Assembly (NCBI GenBank): GCA_025350565.1
Contig: JANXXO010000096.1
Span: 1 to 50,550, forward strand
Direction: 5' to 3'
Origin: Acidimicrobiaceae bacterium
GTDB lineage: Bacteria; Actinomycetota; Acidimicrobiia; Acidimicrobiales; RAAP-2
Length of the DNA: 50,550 nt
In this document: positions 23,371-33,008 of the stretch, piece by piece
Layout of the letters: each line of letters begins with the position of its first letter
Position numbering within the stretch: position 1 is the stretch's first letter
The notes under the pieces: model-generated
The model's database searches: none
What the model saw: only the letters and a program-made list of their open reading frames with translations
What the model was told of the DNA's origin: nothing
Program-made: the position numbers and the translations under genes

Positions 23371-24599
23371 CCTGGCTCGCGTCCGCTGATCCACTCTTCG
23401 CCCACGGAGTGAGTTTCGCGGTGCTGCTCATCGTCGTGGTGAAGGTGATCGCGGCCTTCAGCTTGTTGATGACCTCAGTCATTTTCATGATCTGGTTCGA
23501 ACGCAAGGCCATTTCGGACATGCAAAGTCGCATTGGCCCGCAACGATGGGGTCCCTTTGGATTGCTCCAGACCCTTGCCGACGGACTGAAGTTGATCCTG
23601 AAAGAAGACCTGGTGCCCAGCGAGGCCGACCGGGTCGTCTTTAAGCTGGCGCCCTTCCTCGTATTGTTACCGGCGGTCATTACCTTCGGACTCGTGCCGA
23701 TCGGCGGCACGCTCACCATCGCGGGCCACTTCGTGCAACTCCAGGTTGCGAACCCGCCCATGGGCATTCTCTTGTTGCTCGCCATGTCGGGCATCTCGGT
23801 TTACGGCGTGATGCTGGCCGGTTGGTCGTCGGGTTCCAAGTACCCGTTGCTTTCGTCGGTTCGCGCGAGCGCCCAGATGATCAGTTACGAAGCGGCCTTA
23901 GGGATGACCATCGTGACCGTCGTGCTGGTTACGGGCTCGTTGTCGGTGCACGACATTGTCAATTCGCAGGGTGGCGGGATCTGGCACTGGAACCTGGTGC
24001 GTCTCGGCGTGGTGCCGTTCGTCGTCTTTGTCATTGCCATCACGGCCGAACTCAACCGACCGCCCTTCGACGTCGTCGAAGCCGAAAGCGAACTCGTGGG
24101 AGGGTTCCACACCGAGTACTCCTCGTTCCGTTTCGCCATCTTCTTCCTCGCCGAGTACATGAACACCATCACGATGTCGGCGATCATCGTCACCCTCTTT
24201 CTCGGCGGCCCGGCCGGATGGATTCCCAACGTGGCCCACCTACGATGGCTCTTTCCCATCGCGTGGTTCATGCTCAAGACCATTGGTTTCGCCTTCTGCT
24301 ACATCTGGTTCCGCGCCTCACTGCCGCGGTTCCGCTACGACCAGTTGATGGACCTCGGATGGAAGCGCCTCATTCCGCTCAGTCTCGGATGGATGCTCAT
24401 CGTGGCCGGCTTCGTGATCGGCAAAGGCTGGGGCTTCATCATGGCGGCGCTCGTCCTCCTCTCGTACTCGGTCTTAGCGAGGTCCTTCGAGCTCGGTCAG
24501 TCGCGCGAGGTGGGCCCCGACTCGGTGTTGCCGGTCGTGGGTGAGCGTCCGCTTCGCCCCGAGTCCCTGCGTCAGGTCACCGATGAGGAGGACGGATGA
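23367..24599 (+). CDS. nuoH: NADH-quinone oxidoreductase subunit H
   Basis: The 410-residue membrane subunit links the peripheral arm to the proton-pumping modules. Signature segments include WFERKAISDMQSRIGPQRWG (about 48-67), the ELNRPPFDVVEAESELVGG quinone-tunnel loop (about 229-247) and a FHTEYSS motif. At least eight helices are evident. The last 40 residues are a hydrophilic tail. ATG overlaps the nuoG stop; stop overlaps nuoI. Confidence 0.97.
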   Translation: MTWLASADPLFAHGVSFAVLLIVVVKVIAAFSLLMTSVIFMIWFERKAISDMQSRIGPQRWGPFGLLQTLADGLKLILKEDLVPSEADRVVFKLAPFLVLLPAVITFGLVPIGGTLTIAGHFVQLQVANPPMGILLLLAMSGISVYGVMLAGWSSGSKYPLLSSVRASAQMISYEAALGMTIVTVVLVTGSLSVHDIVNSQGGGIWHWNLVRLGVVPFVVFVIAITAELNRPPFDVVEAESELVGGFHTEYSSFRFAIFFLAEYMNTITMSAIIVTLFLGGPAGWIPNVAHLRWLFPIAWFMLKTIGFAFCYIWFRASLPRFRYDQLMDLGWKRLIPLSLGWMLIVAGFVIGKGWGFIMAALVLLSYSVLARSFELGQSREVGPDSVLPVVGERPLRPESLRQVTDEEDG

Positions 24600-25357
24600 G
24601 TAGTCCCCTCAGTTTCTTTGGCGGCTTCAAGCTGACGCTGCAGCACATTGTGCGCCCGACCGTGACGACCAGCTATCCCCAACACAAGCGTCCCAAGCAG
24701 CCTCGTCAACACGGTCGCCACGTCCTTAATCGCTACGAAGACGGTATGGAGAAGTGCATTGGCTGTGAACTGTGCGCCGGCGTCTGTCCCGTTAACTGCA
24801 TTTACGTCCGGGGACTAGATAATCCTCCCGACCACCCCGTGAGTCCCGGCGAACGCTACGGCTACATCTACGAAATCAATTACTTACGCTGCATCCACTG
24901 CGACCTGTGCGTGGAGGCCTGCCCGACCCAGGCCATCACCGAATCGAAGATGTTCGAGTTTTCCTTCACCAATCGTTCCGACGCGATCTACACCAAGGCC
25001 GAACTGCTCGTCGACGATCAGGGCTATCCCCAGCGCTTGCCGTGGGAAGACTGGCGCGAGGGCGAGTCGGCCATGACCGGTGGATGGATGCGCGCCACGT
25101 CACCCAACGGCGACGCGCAGTACGAAGGTGTAGTCCAATGGACGGGGGACCTCGGCGCCGGCGTCCGAGCGCCCGAAGCCGGTCAGTCGTCGCTCGAGCG
25201 CGACGACGCGGCGACCGGCTCCAAGCAGTTACGCAACATCTTTCCCAAGCACTTTCAACCCCAAGACGTACCCCTCGAGCAGCGTGGTCTGCAGGGGATG
25301 CTCGCCACGGCCAAGGCCAAACTGCCCAAGCGAAAGCATCGGGGGGAGCGGCCGTGA
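24596..25357 (+). CDS. nuoI: NADH-quinone oxidoreductase subunit I
   Basis: The subunit carries clusters N6a and N6b in two ferredoxin motifs, [12 protein letters not shown] (about 56-67) and [12 protein letters not shown] (about 101-112). At 253 residues it is longer than the usual 160-200; after about residue 185 there is a polar, probably flexible tail ([32 protein letters not shown]). The ATG overlaps the nuoH stop and the stop overlaps the nuoJ GTG. Confidence 0.96.
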   Translation: MSSPLSFFGGFKLTLQHIVRPTVTTSYPQHKRPKQPRQHGRHVLNRYEDGMEKCIGCELCAGVCPVNCIYVRGLDNPPDHPVSPGERYGYIYEINYLRCIHCDLCVEACPTQAITESKMFEFSFTNRSDAIYTKAELLVDDQGYPQRLPWEDWREGESAMTGGWMRATSPNGDAQYEGVVQWTGDLGAGVRAPEAGQSSLERDDAATGSKQLRNIFPKHFQPQDVPLEQRGLQGMLATAKAKLPKRKHRGERP

Positions 25358-25917
25358 TCGGCGTCACCTACGCCGTCCCGGCCGTACTCGTCTTCGTGAC
25401 GTCAGCCCTTCTAATCGTCGTTGGCGCGCTCGGCGTCATCGCGGTAAAGAATCCCGTCCACGCCGCGCTCTGTCTGATCATGACCCTCTTCGGGGTCGCG
25501 GTGGCCTTCGTGGCCCAATCAGCCGACTTCCTCGCCGCGGTCCAGATCATCGTCTACGCCGGCGCCATCGTGGTGCTCTTCCTCTTCGTCATCATGTTCC
25601 TCGGCGTCGATCGCCGCGACCACGTCAACTTCGAACCGCTCGTCGGCCAGCGCGCCTTCGCCGGCGTCGGGGTCGTCCTCACCGTGGGCGGATTGATCAC
25701 TTTGATGGCTCGGTCCCACTGGGTCACCGGTGCCATGTCGGTCACCACCCACCTCTCCTCGAGTCAGGGCAACGTGAAGGCCCTCGGCACCGCGGTCTTT
25801 ACGACCTACCTCTTCGCTTTCGAGGCGACGGCCGCACTCCTCGTCATCGCGGTGGTCGGTGCGGTGCTGCTGGCCCGGCGCGAGCGCCCTTCGCAGCCCC
25901 AGGAGGTCAACGCGTGA
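25354..25917 (+). CDS. nuoJ: NADH-quinone oxidoreductase subunit J
   Basis: The 187-residue subunit has five predicted membrane helices and the helix-3 signature [25 protein letters not shown]. The GTG start 25354 overlaps the nuoI stop; a longer open frame would start inside nuoI. It ends in a short charged tail and overlaps nuoK by 4 bases. Confidence 0.95.
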   Translation: MIGVTYAVPAVLVFVTSALLIVVGALGVIAVKNPVHAALCLIMTLFGVAVAFVAQSADFLAAVQIIVYAGAIVVLFLFVIMFLGVDRRDHVNFEPLVGQRAFAGVGVVLTVGGLITLMARSHWVTGAMSVTTHLSSSQGNVKALGTAVFTTYLFAFEATAALLVIAVVGAVLLARRERPSQPQEVNA

Positions 25918-26219
25918 ACGTTCCCGCCGCCTGGTACCTCGTCTTGGCCGCCGTGCTCTTCGGTATCGGCGCCTTCGGATTCCTCACTCGTCGTTCGGCC
26001 CTCATCATGTTCATGTGCATTGAACTGATGTTGAACGCCGTTAACCTCACCTTCGTCACCTTTTCGCGCACGCTCAGCGATATCAGCGGTCAGGCCATTG
26101 TCTTCTTCGTCATGGTCGTGGCGGCGGCCGAAGTGACCGTTGGCCTGGGCATCGTGGTCGCCGTCTTTCGGCGCCGTTCCTCCACTTCCGTCGACGAACT
26201 TTCAGAGTTGAAGGGCTGA
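25914..26219 (+). CDS. nuoK: NADH-quinone oxidoreductase subunit K
   Basis: The 101-residue three-helix subunit has the conserved [14 protein letters not shown] motif with its proton-path Glu in helix 2 and a second Glu in AAAEVTVGL in helix 3. GTG start overlaps the nuoJ stop. It ends one base before nuoL. Confidence 0.95.
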   Translation: MNVPAAWYLVLAAVLFGIGAFGFLTRRSALIMFMCIELMLNAVNLTFVTFSRTLSDISGQAIVFFVMVVAAAEVTVGLGIVVAVFRRRSSTSVDELSELKG

Positions 26220-26220
26220 G

Positions 26221-28092
26221 ATGGCGTTCGCGGCCTCTCTTATCCTCGTGCTGCCCCTCGGGGGCTTCATCGCCGTCTTGTTGAACGGCCGCTACATGAA
26301 CGAGCGTCAGATTGGTTGGCTCGCCACCGGTGTCGTCGCGGGTAGCTTCGTCCTTTCGGTGGTGAGTTTCTTCGTGCTGCTGACGCGTTCGTCGCGCGAA
26401 GTGACGGTCAACCTCTTCTCGTGGATTGACGTGGGAACGCTGCACGTGCCCGCCGCGCTCTTGGTCGACCCACTGTCGATCACCATGTGCCTCTTCGTCA
26501 CCGGCATCTCGGCCCTCATCCATCTCTATTCCACGGCCTACATGCACGGCGAGAAGGACTACAAGAAGTTCTTCTTGTACCTCAACCTTTTCGTCTTTTC
26601 CATGTTGTTGCTCGTGCTCGCCAACAACCTCGTCCTCACGTTCGTGGGTTGGGAGGGCGTTGGCCTCTGCTCGTACTGGCTCGTCAGTTTTTACTTCGAT
26701 CGCGACGAGGCGGCGTCGGCCGGCAAAAAGGCTTTCGTCTACAACCGGGTCGGCGACGTCGGCATGCTCGTGGCCATGTTCTTGCTCTTCAACCACCTGC
26801 ACACGCTCACCTATCAAACGATCTTCGCTCGGGCCGAGTCATTGTCGCCCACCATCGCCACCTTGGTCGTGCTCGCGCTGCTGCTCGGCGCGACGGGCAA
26901 GAGTGCACAGATTCCACTGTTCAACTGGCTGCCCGACGCCATGGAAGGTCCCACCCCGGTTTCGGCCCTCATTCACGCGGCGACCATGGTGACGGCCGGG
27001 GTCTACCTCCTCGTGCGCATGTCGCCGGTCCTCGCGCTGTCGTCCTCGGGACGCCTCACCATCGCCGTCATCGGGGGAGTGACCGCCTTCGTCGCGGCCA
27101 CCATTGCCACGTCCCAGAAGGACATCAAGAAGGTGCTCGCCTTCTCGACCATCTCGCAGATTGGCTACATGGTGCTGGCCGTCGGGGTGGGCGCGTACGG
27201 CGCGGCCATCTTCTTGATGGTGAGCCATGCCTTCTTTAAAGCCCTGTTGTTTCTCGGTTCGGGCTCGGTCATTCACTCGCTCAACGGGGAGCAGGACATG
27301 CGAAAGATGGGCGCGCTGGCGAAGTTCCTGCCCCTCACCTTTCCCACTTTCCTCGTCGGGTGGCTGGCCATTTCGGGGATCCCTCCATTCGCCGGGTTCT
27401 GGTCCAAGGGCGAGGTCTTAACCAATGTCTTCGAGCACAACAAACCGCTGTGGGTGCTCGGCGTGCTCACGGCGGTACTCACCGCTTATTACATGACCCG
27501 TCTCTTCGTACTGACCTTTCGCGGCACCGAGCGTTTCCGTGACGGGGCCCGGGGTCACGATCCACACGAGTCCCCGTGGGCCATGACCACGCCGCTGGTC
27601 GTGCTCGCCGGATTGTCGGTGCTGGGTGGCGTCCTCGGCCTGCCGTGGATCCACCATGACTCGCTCGGCGGTTTTCTCTCGCCGACCTTCGGCTTTGTGG
27701 CGCCGGGTGCGCACGCCGGCACGCTCGCGCAGTGGGGACTGGCCGTGGTCGACAGCGCGGCCGCGGTGCTCGGTCTCATGGCCGGTTTCACCATTTGGCG
27801 CTCCATCACCTCATCGGCCAAGTACGAATCGACGTTCCTCGAGCGCGTTTGGCACTGGGACGACGTCTACGACGCCACCATCGGGCGTCCCCTCACGGCC
27901 GGCGCGCAGTTCGGCGAGGACGTGGTCGAGCCAAAAGTGCTCGATGGCGCTATCACTGGTCTCGCCGTCGCGGTGCGACGAAGCGGTGACGGTCTACGCA
28001 AGGTGCAGTCGGGCTTCGTTCGCCACTACGCCTTAGCCACCGTCCTGGGCGTCGCGGTCATCATTGTCTACCTCGTGGCGAGAGTCGGTTAG
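26221..28092 (+). CDS. nuoL: NADH-quinone oxidoreductase subunit L
   Basis: The 623-residue antiporter-like subunit is the distal proton pump with its long lateral helix. Signature segments are FVGWEGVGLCSYWLVSFYF (about 141-159), GKSAQIPLFNWLPDAMEGPTPVSALIHAATMV (about 224-255; conserved Lys and His residues for proton transfer) and SQKDIKKVLAFSTISQIGYM (about 300-319). ATG begins one base after the nuoK stop. Confidence 0.97.
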   Translation: MAFAASLILVLPLGGFIAVLLNGRYMNERQIGWLATGVVAGSFVLSVVSFFVLLTRSSREVTVNLFSWIDVGTLHVPAALLVDPLSITMCLFVTGISALIHLYSTAYMHGEKDYKKFFLYLNLFVFSMLLLVLANNLVLTFVGWEGVGLCSYWLVSFYFDRDEAASAGKKAFVYNRVGDVGMLVAMFLLFNHLHTLTYQTIFARAESLSPTIATLVVLALLLGATGKSAQIPLFNWLPDAMEGPTPVSALIHAATMVTAGVYLLVRMSPVLALSSSGRLTIAVIGGVTAFVAATIATSQKDIKKVLAFSTISQIGYMVLAVGVGAYGAAIFLMVSHAFFKALLFLGSGSVIHSLNGEQDMRKMGALAKFLPLTFPTFLVGWLAISGIPPFAGFWSKGEVLTNVFEHNKPLWVLGVLTAVLTAYYMTRLFVLTFRGTERFRDGARGHDPHESPWAMTTPLVVLAGLSVLGGVLGLPWIHHDSLGGFLSPTFGFVAPGAHAGTLAQWGLAVVDSAAAVLGLMAGFTIWRSITSSAKYESTFLERVWHWDDVYDATIGRPLTAGAQFGEDVVEPKVLDGAITGLAVAVRRSGDGLRKVQSGFVRHYALATVLGVAVIIVYLVARVG

Positions 28093-28094
28093 TC

Positions 28095-29597
28095 ATGCAC
28101 TCCTCCACGTGGCTCACTCTCTTAATCGTGGTCCCACTCGTCGGCGCGCTCGGCGCCGCGCTGGTTCAAAAAACGCCGGGCCGGGCCTACGTCGTGGCGC
28201 TCGTCACGTCGGTGGTCGAGATGGTACTGGCCATCGTCGTGGCCGTGCTTTACAACCATCACGTTCCCCACGCCCAGACCTTCGACTTCGCCACCCGTCA
28301 CGTGCTTTCGGTCCCCTTTGGCCTGGCCTACGACGTCGCCCTCGACGGCATCTCGCTTTTGATGGTGGTGCTGACGGCGCTCACGGTTTTATTGGCGTTG
28401 CTCGGGGCCCGCGACCGGCGCCAAGAGCCGGCGTTCGTGGCGTGGTTGCTGCTCCTCACGTCGTTCACCATGGGTAGTTTCCTCGCCCACGACTTGCTGT
28501 TGTTTTTCATCTTCTTCGAATTGACGCTGGTTCCTTGCTACTTCCTCATTAGCCAGTGGGGGGCGACGCAACGGGCCAAGGCGGCGCTCAAGTTCTTCAT
28601 CTACACCTTCACCGGTTCGGCCTTCCTCCTCATTGGCATCTTGTACTTGGGCTTCGCCCACCAGCACCAACTGCCCACCACGGCGCTCACCTTCTCCTAC
28701 GGCGCCTTGTCGGGCACGGCCATGGCTCACGGCACGCAGGTCTGGCTCTTCATCGCCTTCGCCATTGCCTTCGCGGTCAAGGCGCCGATTTGGCCACTCC
28801 ACACCTGGTCGCCGATCTCGTACGCCGAGGCGCCGACGGCCGGCTCGATCGAGTTGTCGGCCCTGCTCGCCAAGCTCGGCAGCTACGGCCTCTTGCGCTT
28901 CGCCGTGGGTCTCTTCCCGTTGGCGCTCCCGACCATGCGACCTCTCCTCTTGACGCTCGCCGCGATCGGCATCCTGTACGGTTCCATGCTCGCCTGCAAG
29001 ACGCCCGACCTCAAGCGTTTCGTGGCCTACTCTTCGTTGGCCCAGATGGGCTTCATCACCTTGGGCGTGATGTCCGGGTCCCAGATTGCCACCGTCGGTG
29101 CTGTCCTATTGATGTTCAACCACGGGGTCATCACCATTGGTTTCTTCCTCATCATTGGCTTCATCGAGCAACGCCGGGGATCGATCCTCATCAAGGACTT
29201 CACCGGTCTCCAGGGACCGGCGCCCATCCTCGCGGCCCTGTTCACGGTGGTGATGTTGGCCTCGATCGGACTGCCGGGACTTAACGGCTTCGTCAGTGAG
29301 TACCTGATTCTCATCGGCACTTTCGCCACCCACGCCTGGTGGGCGGTCGTCGCCACCTTCGGGGTCGTGGCGGCGGCGGTCTATCTCTTGTGGGCCTACC
29401 AACGGGTCTTTCACGGCAAGGCCGAAGGCCCCAACGCGGAACTGGCCGACGCCACGCCGAAGGAACAGTGGGTCCTGGTACCGATCGTGCTCTTGATCAT
29501 CGTCCTCGGTGTCTTTCCCAAGCCCGTCCTCGACCGCATCACGCCGTCGGTGCAGCAACTCATCGAGCACGTAGAACCGGGCGGGCTCAACAAATGA
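28095..29597 (+). CDS. nuoM: NADH-quinone oxidoreductase subunit M
   Basis: The 500-residue antiporter-like proton pump has FFIFFELTLVPCYFLISQWG (conserved Glu in helix 5), AFAVKAPIWPLHTWSPISYAEAPTAGS (Lys and His of the proton channel) and DLKRFVAYSSLAQMGF. ATG is two bases after the nuoL stop; the stop overlaps nuoN by four. Confidence 0.97.
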   Translation: MHSSTWLTLLIVVPLVGALGAALVQKTPGRAYVVALVTSVVEMVLAIVVAVLYNHHVPHAQTFDFATRHVLSVPFGLAYDVALDGISLLMVVLTALTVLLALLGARDRRQEPAFVAWLLLLTSFTMGSFLAHDLLLFFIFFELTLVPCYFLISQWGATQRAKAALKFFIYTFTGSAFLLIGILYLGFAHQHQLPTTALTFSYGALSGTAMAHGTQVWLFIAFAIAFAVKAPIWPLHTWSPISYAEAPTAGSIELSALLAKLGSYGLLRFAVGLFPLALPTMRPLLLTLAAIGILYGSMLACKTPDLKRFVAYSSLAQMGFITLGVMSGSQIATVGAVLLMFNHGVITIGFFLIIGFIEQRRGSILIKDFTGLQGPAPILAALFTVVMLASIGLPGLNGFVSEYLILIGTFATHAWWAVVATFGVVAAAVYLLWAYQRVFHGKAEGPNAELADATPKEQWVLVPIVLLIIVLGVFPKPVLDRITPSVQQLIEHVEPGGLNK

Positions 29598-31066
29598 AAC
29601 TGGTCATCCCCTCGATCCACTACTTGGCCATCCTGCCGGTCCTGATCTTTTTCGGGGCCTCGCTGGTCCTCGTGCTCGCCTCCGCGCTGGCTAGGGGCAA
29701 GGTCCCTCTCTGGGTCGCGACCTCCACCATCGTCACCGCCGGTGCGGCGAGCATCGTGGTCAACGTCGTCCAGTGGCGTTGCGTCGCGCGCGCCGGGGCC
29801 TCCACCACCATCGCGCACGCCATCGTGCTCGACGATTTTTCCGTCGTGGCCTCGGGCGTCATTGCCCTGAGCGTCATCATGACGGCCCTCGTCGCGCACG
29901 ACTGGGCCGTTCGCGAACGTGTGTCGGGGGTCGAATTTCACATCCTGGCCCTCGCCTCGAGCGCCGGCGCCCTCTTGATGACCCAAGCCAACGACCTCAT
30001 CGTCATCTTCCTCGGCCTGGAAATTCTTTCGATCGGTCTCTACGTCTTGGTCGCCTTCGATCGGCGCCGAGCGACCTCGTCCGAGGCCGCGCTCAAGTAC
30101 TTCTTGCTCGGCGGCTTCGCCTCGGCCATCTTCATCTACGGTGCGGCCTTGCTCTACGGCGCCAGCGGTTCGACGAACCTGACGTCGATCTCGTACTTCT
30201 TGGGTTCGAACGTCGTGCTGCATCCCGGACTGTTGTACGCCGGCGGTGCACTCCTGCTCGTGGGCTTCGCCTTCAAGGTCGCCGCCGTGCCCTTCCACCT
30301 GTGGTCACCCGATGTCTACGAGGGGGCGCCGACGCCGGTCACGGGCCTCATGGCGTCCATCGTGAAAATCGGCGCGTTCGCCGCGCTGTTGCGGGTGATC
30401 ATTTCGGCCCTCGGCACGCAGTTGGACACCTGGCGTCCCATTCTCTTCGTCTTGATCGTTCTCACGACGGTAGTGGGCGCCAGCCTCGCCCTCGTGCAGC
30501 GCAACGTCAAGCGCATGCTCGCCTATTCGTCGATCAACCACGCCGGCTTCATCCTGCTCGGTGTCTGGGCCGGTACCGTGCGCGGATCGTCGGCGACTCT
30601 CTTCTACGTCATAACCTACGCACCCATCGTGGTGGCGACGTTCGCCATTGTGACGTTGATCGGTGGCGTCGGGGATGAACATCATTCGGTTGAGCATTAC
30701 CAAGGACTGGCGCGACGCCAGCCGTGGCTCGGCGGCGCGTTGGCCATCCTCTTGCTCAGTCAACTCGGGGCACCGCTCACCACGGGTTTCTACGCGAAGT
30801 ACACCGTGCTGGCGTCGGTCGTTGACGGCGGTGGCGGCGCGCTCGCGCTGATTGCTCTGGTCAGTGCCGCGATCGCCGCTTTCTTCTACCTGCGTTGGAC
30901 CCTCGCGCTGTACAGCGACGACCGCCTCGATGGTGCGCGCGTCGTGGTCCCGAAGTGGACCGGCGCCGTGATTGCCTTCGGCGTGGCGCTCACGGTGGTC
31001 TTCGGCATCTGGCCGGGCCCCGTTGCCACGCTCGCCCAGCACGCGACGTTCCTCTTCACCCCGTGA
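29594..31066 (+). CDS. nuoN: NADH-quinone oxidoreductase subunit N
   Basis: The 490-residue third antiporter-like subunit shows IVIFLGLEILSIGLYVLVAF (conserved Glu), FKVAAVPFHLWSPDVYEGAPTPVTG (conserved Lys and His) and VKRMLAYSSINHAGF. I chose ATG 29594, which overlaps the nuoM stop, instead of an upstream in-frame start inside nuoM. Its stop overlaps the GTG of the ATP-grasp gene. This completes nuoA-N with all fourteen subunits in the canonical order. Confidence 0.96.
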   Translation: MKLVIPSIHYLAILPVLIFFGASLVLVLASALARGKVPLWVATSTIVTAGAASIVVNVVQWRCVARAGASTTIAHAIVLDDFSVVASGVIALSVIMTALVAHDWAVRERVSGVEFHILALASSAGALLMTQANDLIVIFLGLEILSIGLYVLVAFDRRRATSSEAALKYFLLGGFASAIFIYGAALLYGASGSTNLTSISYFLGSNVVLHPGLLYAGGALLLVGFAFKVAAVPFHLWSPDVYEGAPTPVTGLMASIVKIGAFAALLRVIISALGTQLDTWRPILFVLIVLTTVVGASLALVQRNVKRMLAYSSINHAGFILLGVWAGTVRGSSATLFYVITYAPIVVATFAIVTLIGGVGDEHHSVEHYQGLARRQPWLGGALAILLLSQLGAPLTTGFYAKYTVLASVVDGGGGALALIALVSAAIAAFFYLRWTLALYSDDRLDGARVVVPKWTGAVIAFGVALTVVFGIWPGPVATLAQHATFLFTP

Positions 31067-31905
31067 GGCGCGTCGCGGTCGCCACGACCGTCGGCGAACA
31101 GGTCGACCACGATTGGCCGTTGCTGCGCGAGGCGCTCGCCGCCGAGGCCATCGACGCAGAGTTGTGCGTATGGGATGACGACCGGGTGTCGTGGGCCGAC
31201 TACGAACTCGTGGTCATCCGTTCGACCTGGGACTACACCAAGGACCGTGCCGGCTTTCTCATCTGGGCGAGTGGCGTTGCCAGGTTGTGCAATCCCTTCT
31301 CGGTCGTGGAGTACTCGACCGACAAGCACTACCTCGTGGATCTGGCGGCGAAAGGTCATCGCATCGTTCCCACGTCGTTCTGCGACGTCGGGGCGACGCC
31401 ATCATTTCCCAACACTCGATTCGTCGTGAAACCAACCGTCGGGGCCGGATCAATTGACGCCGAAAAATACGGCGCCGATGAACGCCACCTGGCGCGCGAC
31501 CACGTGGCTCGCCTGCACCTCAATGGTCGCGACGCGGTGATCCAGCCCTACATCGCGTCGGTCGATTCCGTCGGCGAGCGAGCGATGGTCTTCATCGACG
31601 GTGAGTTCTCCCACGCCCTCACGAAGGGCGCGATGTTGCACGTCGCCGACGTGGACCGCAACTCGCTCTTTCGCCGCGAGCAGATGAGCCGCGCGGTCGC
31701 CGAGCCGGAGTCGCGGGCCCTTGCGCAGCGCGTGCTCGCGGAACCGCTCTTCGCCAACGTCCTCTACGCGCGAGTCGATCTCGTCCTGGTCGACGAGGGA
31801 TGGGCGGTGATGGAACTCGAGCTGGTCGAACCGTCGCTCTTCCTATCCTTCGACGACGGGGCCGCCGGAAAATTGGCCCGAGCCATCCGACGACGCCTCA
31901 AGTAA
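31063..31905 (+). CDS. ATP-grasp domain protein, translationally coupled to nuoN
   Basis: The 280-residue protein resembles the ATP-grasp group that includes DcsG-like cyclo-ligases and RimK/glutathione-synthetase-like enzymes. Visible features are the N-terminal VVIRSTWDYTKD (about 47-58), CNPFSVVEYSTDKHYLVDLAAKG, the ATP-binding FVVKPTVGAGSIDA (about 122-135, conserved Lys), and the metal-binding VDLVLVDEGWAVMELELVEPSLFL (about 238-261) with conserved Asp and Glu. Such enzymes join a carboxylate to an amine using ATP; the substrate is unknown. The GTG overlaps the nuoN stop (GTGA), so it belongs to the nuo transcript, but no biochemical link to complex I is known to me. Confidence 0.82.
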   Translation: MRRVAVATTVGEQVDHDWPLLREALAAEAIDAELCVWDDDRVSWADYELVVIRSTWDYTKDRAGFLIWASGVARLCNPFSVVEYSTDKHYLVDLAAKGHRIVPTSFCDVGATPSFPNTRFVVKPTVGAGSIDAEKYGADERHLARDHVARLHLNGRDAVIQPYIASVDSVGERAMVFIDGEFSHALTKGAMLHVADVDRNSLFRREQMSRAVAEPESRALAQRVLAEPLFANVLYARVDLVLVDEGWAVMELELVEPSLFLSFDDGAAGKLARAIRRRLK

Positions 31906-31977
31906 GTGTCGCTCTGGCGCGCCGCGAGCTCGGGAAACGGTGCAGTGAGCAGCGGCGATCCTCCCGACCATCGAGGG

Positions 31978-32603
31978 CTAGGCCAGCAACGCGGGCAAGG
32001 CAGACATGTGCGTGAAGAGCGTGAACCCTTCACGCTCGAGGAGGGTTGGCTTCGTTACGCCACCGCCAAATGCGAAGACCGTCATGCCGGCGGCGACGCC
32101 CGCCTCGACGCCCGCCACACTGTCTTCAAGGCGCACCTCGATGGGGCGGGGCGCCCATTGCCTGCGCGGCGAACAAGAACACGTCCGGGGCCGGCTTCGC
32201 GTGCGTCACGTCCTCCGCACTGAAGATGTTGCCCGCGAAACGGGAATAGAGGCCCGTCAGATGCCGCTTGAAGCGCAGACTTTGGTGGCCGCTGCTCGAA
32301 GCGACGCGGGTCGAGACCGTGATGTTGTCGAGGGCATCGATCACGTCGTGAAGAGCAACTCGGCTCGAAAGACCTCTTCGTAGTGTGGGACTCGAAGTCG
32401 ACCCCCCAGTCGACCCGCCCCCCGAAGTTGACGTTCCACGTCTTCTTGCGTGGTTAAACGTCCCACGAAACGTTGGATGATCTTGTCCTCGGTGAGGTCC
32501 CAGCCGAGCGCGGCCAGGATTCCTCGCTCCGTAAGAACGGCGAGTCGTTCACCGTCAATGGGACCCCGTCACAATCAAAGATCGCGAGGTCAAAGCGCGA
32601 CAT
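31978..32603 (-). pseudogene. HAD hydrolase remnant (phosphoglucomutase-like), several frameshifts
   Basis: Read from the ATG at 32603, the pieces of a HAD-IA phosphatase appear in order but in changing frames: SRFDLAIFDCDGV (motif I), then PIDGERLAVLTERGILAALG, then VDWGVDFESH, then YEEVFRAELL, then VASSSGHQSL (motif II) through FSAEDVTHAKPAPDVFLFAA (motif III Lys), then LEDSVAGVEAG (motif IV) to a TAG at 31978. At least three, probably five, single-base indels are needed to join them, several inside C or G runs. Without them the protein would have about 208 residues, the normal family length. Either a decayed gene or an error-rich stretch of assembly; the intact neighbours favour decay. Confidence 0.85.
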
Positions 32604-32669
32604 CGGTCAATTCTACGAACCCGCGTGGTTGGCGCACCGACCCACATCAGGGATCAGCCGTGAAGTCAG

Positions 32670-33008
32670 TTATCGCAGGTTTTGCGCTTCGTCGACCGTA
32701 AGTTCGGCCGCCGGATCGGCTTCCAGTCGTTCGTCGGGAATCGGAGATCCACTCAACATAGAGACGCCGTACGTTCCTTCGTCGAGTCGCGCGTCGGCGC
32801 GGTCTAATGCCTCGAGGCGCAGCGACAACGTAACCGCCACGGCGTCGTCGGTACCTTCACTGACGAGCGACTCAGATGAATCGCTCATATCGCCCGACTC
32901 GTTCGCACCGTCGCGATCGTGTTGTTGATTGCTGCGAAGTGCATCGAGGAGTTCTTGGACACGCGTTCGCTCATCCCTCAACAACTCTCGGGCCCGATGG
33001 TCGTCCAT
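32670..33008 (-). CDS. DksA/TraR-like protein with lost zinc cysteines
   Basis: The 112-residue acidic protein matches the C-terminal pattern of DksA/TraR proteins: LEALDRADARLDEGTYG, then PIPDERLEADPAAELTVDEA. The four zinc cysteines of the family are gone: the positions that read C-x2-C after GTYG are Ser83 and Ser86, and the second pair is Thr104 and Glu107. An N-terminal helix (ELLRDERTRVQELLDALRSN) is present. GGAGA lies 6 bases before the ATG. The fold could persist without zinc, and I believe similar cysteine-free versions exist in other actinobacteria, so this is likely a real gene. Function is unknown. Confidence 0.75.
   Translation of the reverse strand: MDDHRARELLRDERTRVQELLDALRSNQQHDRDGANESGDMSDSSESLVSEGTDDAVAVTLSLRLEALDRADARLDEGTYGVSMLSGSPIPDERLEADPAAELTVDEAQNLR

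Noticed and set aside
22309..23394. Reverse-strand open frame of 361 codons opposite nuoG
   Set aside because: Shadow of nuoG; Arg/Gly/His-rich composition and no ribosome site or family.
26110..26817. Reverse-strand acidic open frame opposite nuoK/nuoL
   Set aside because: Glu/His-rich shadow of membrane-protein codons; nothing supports translation.
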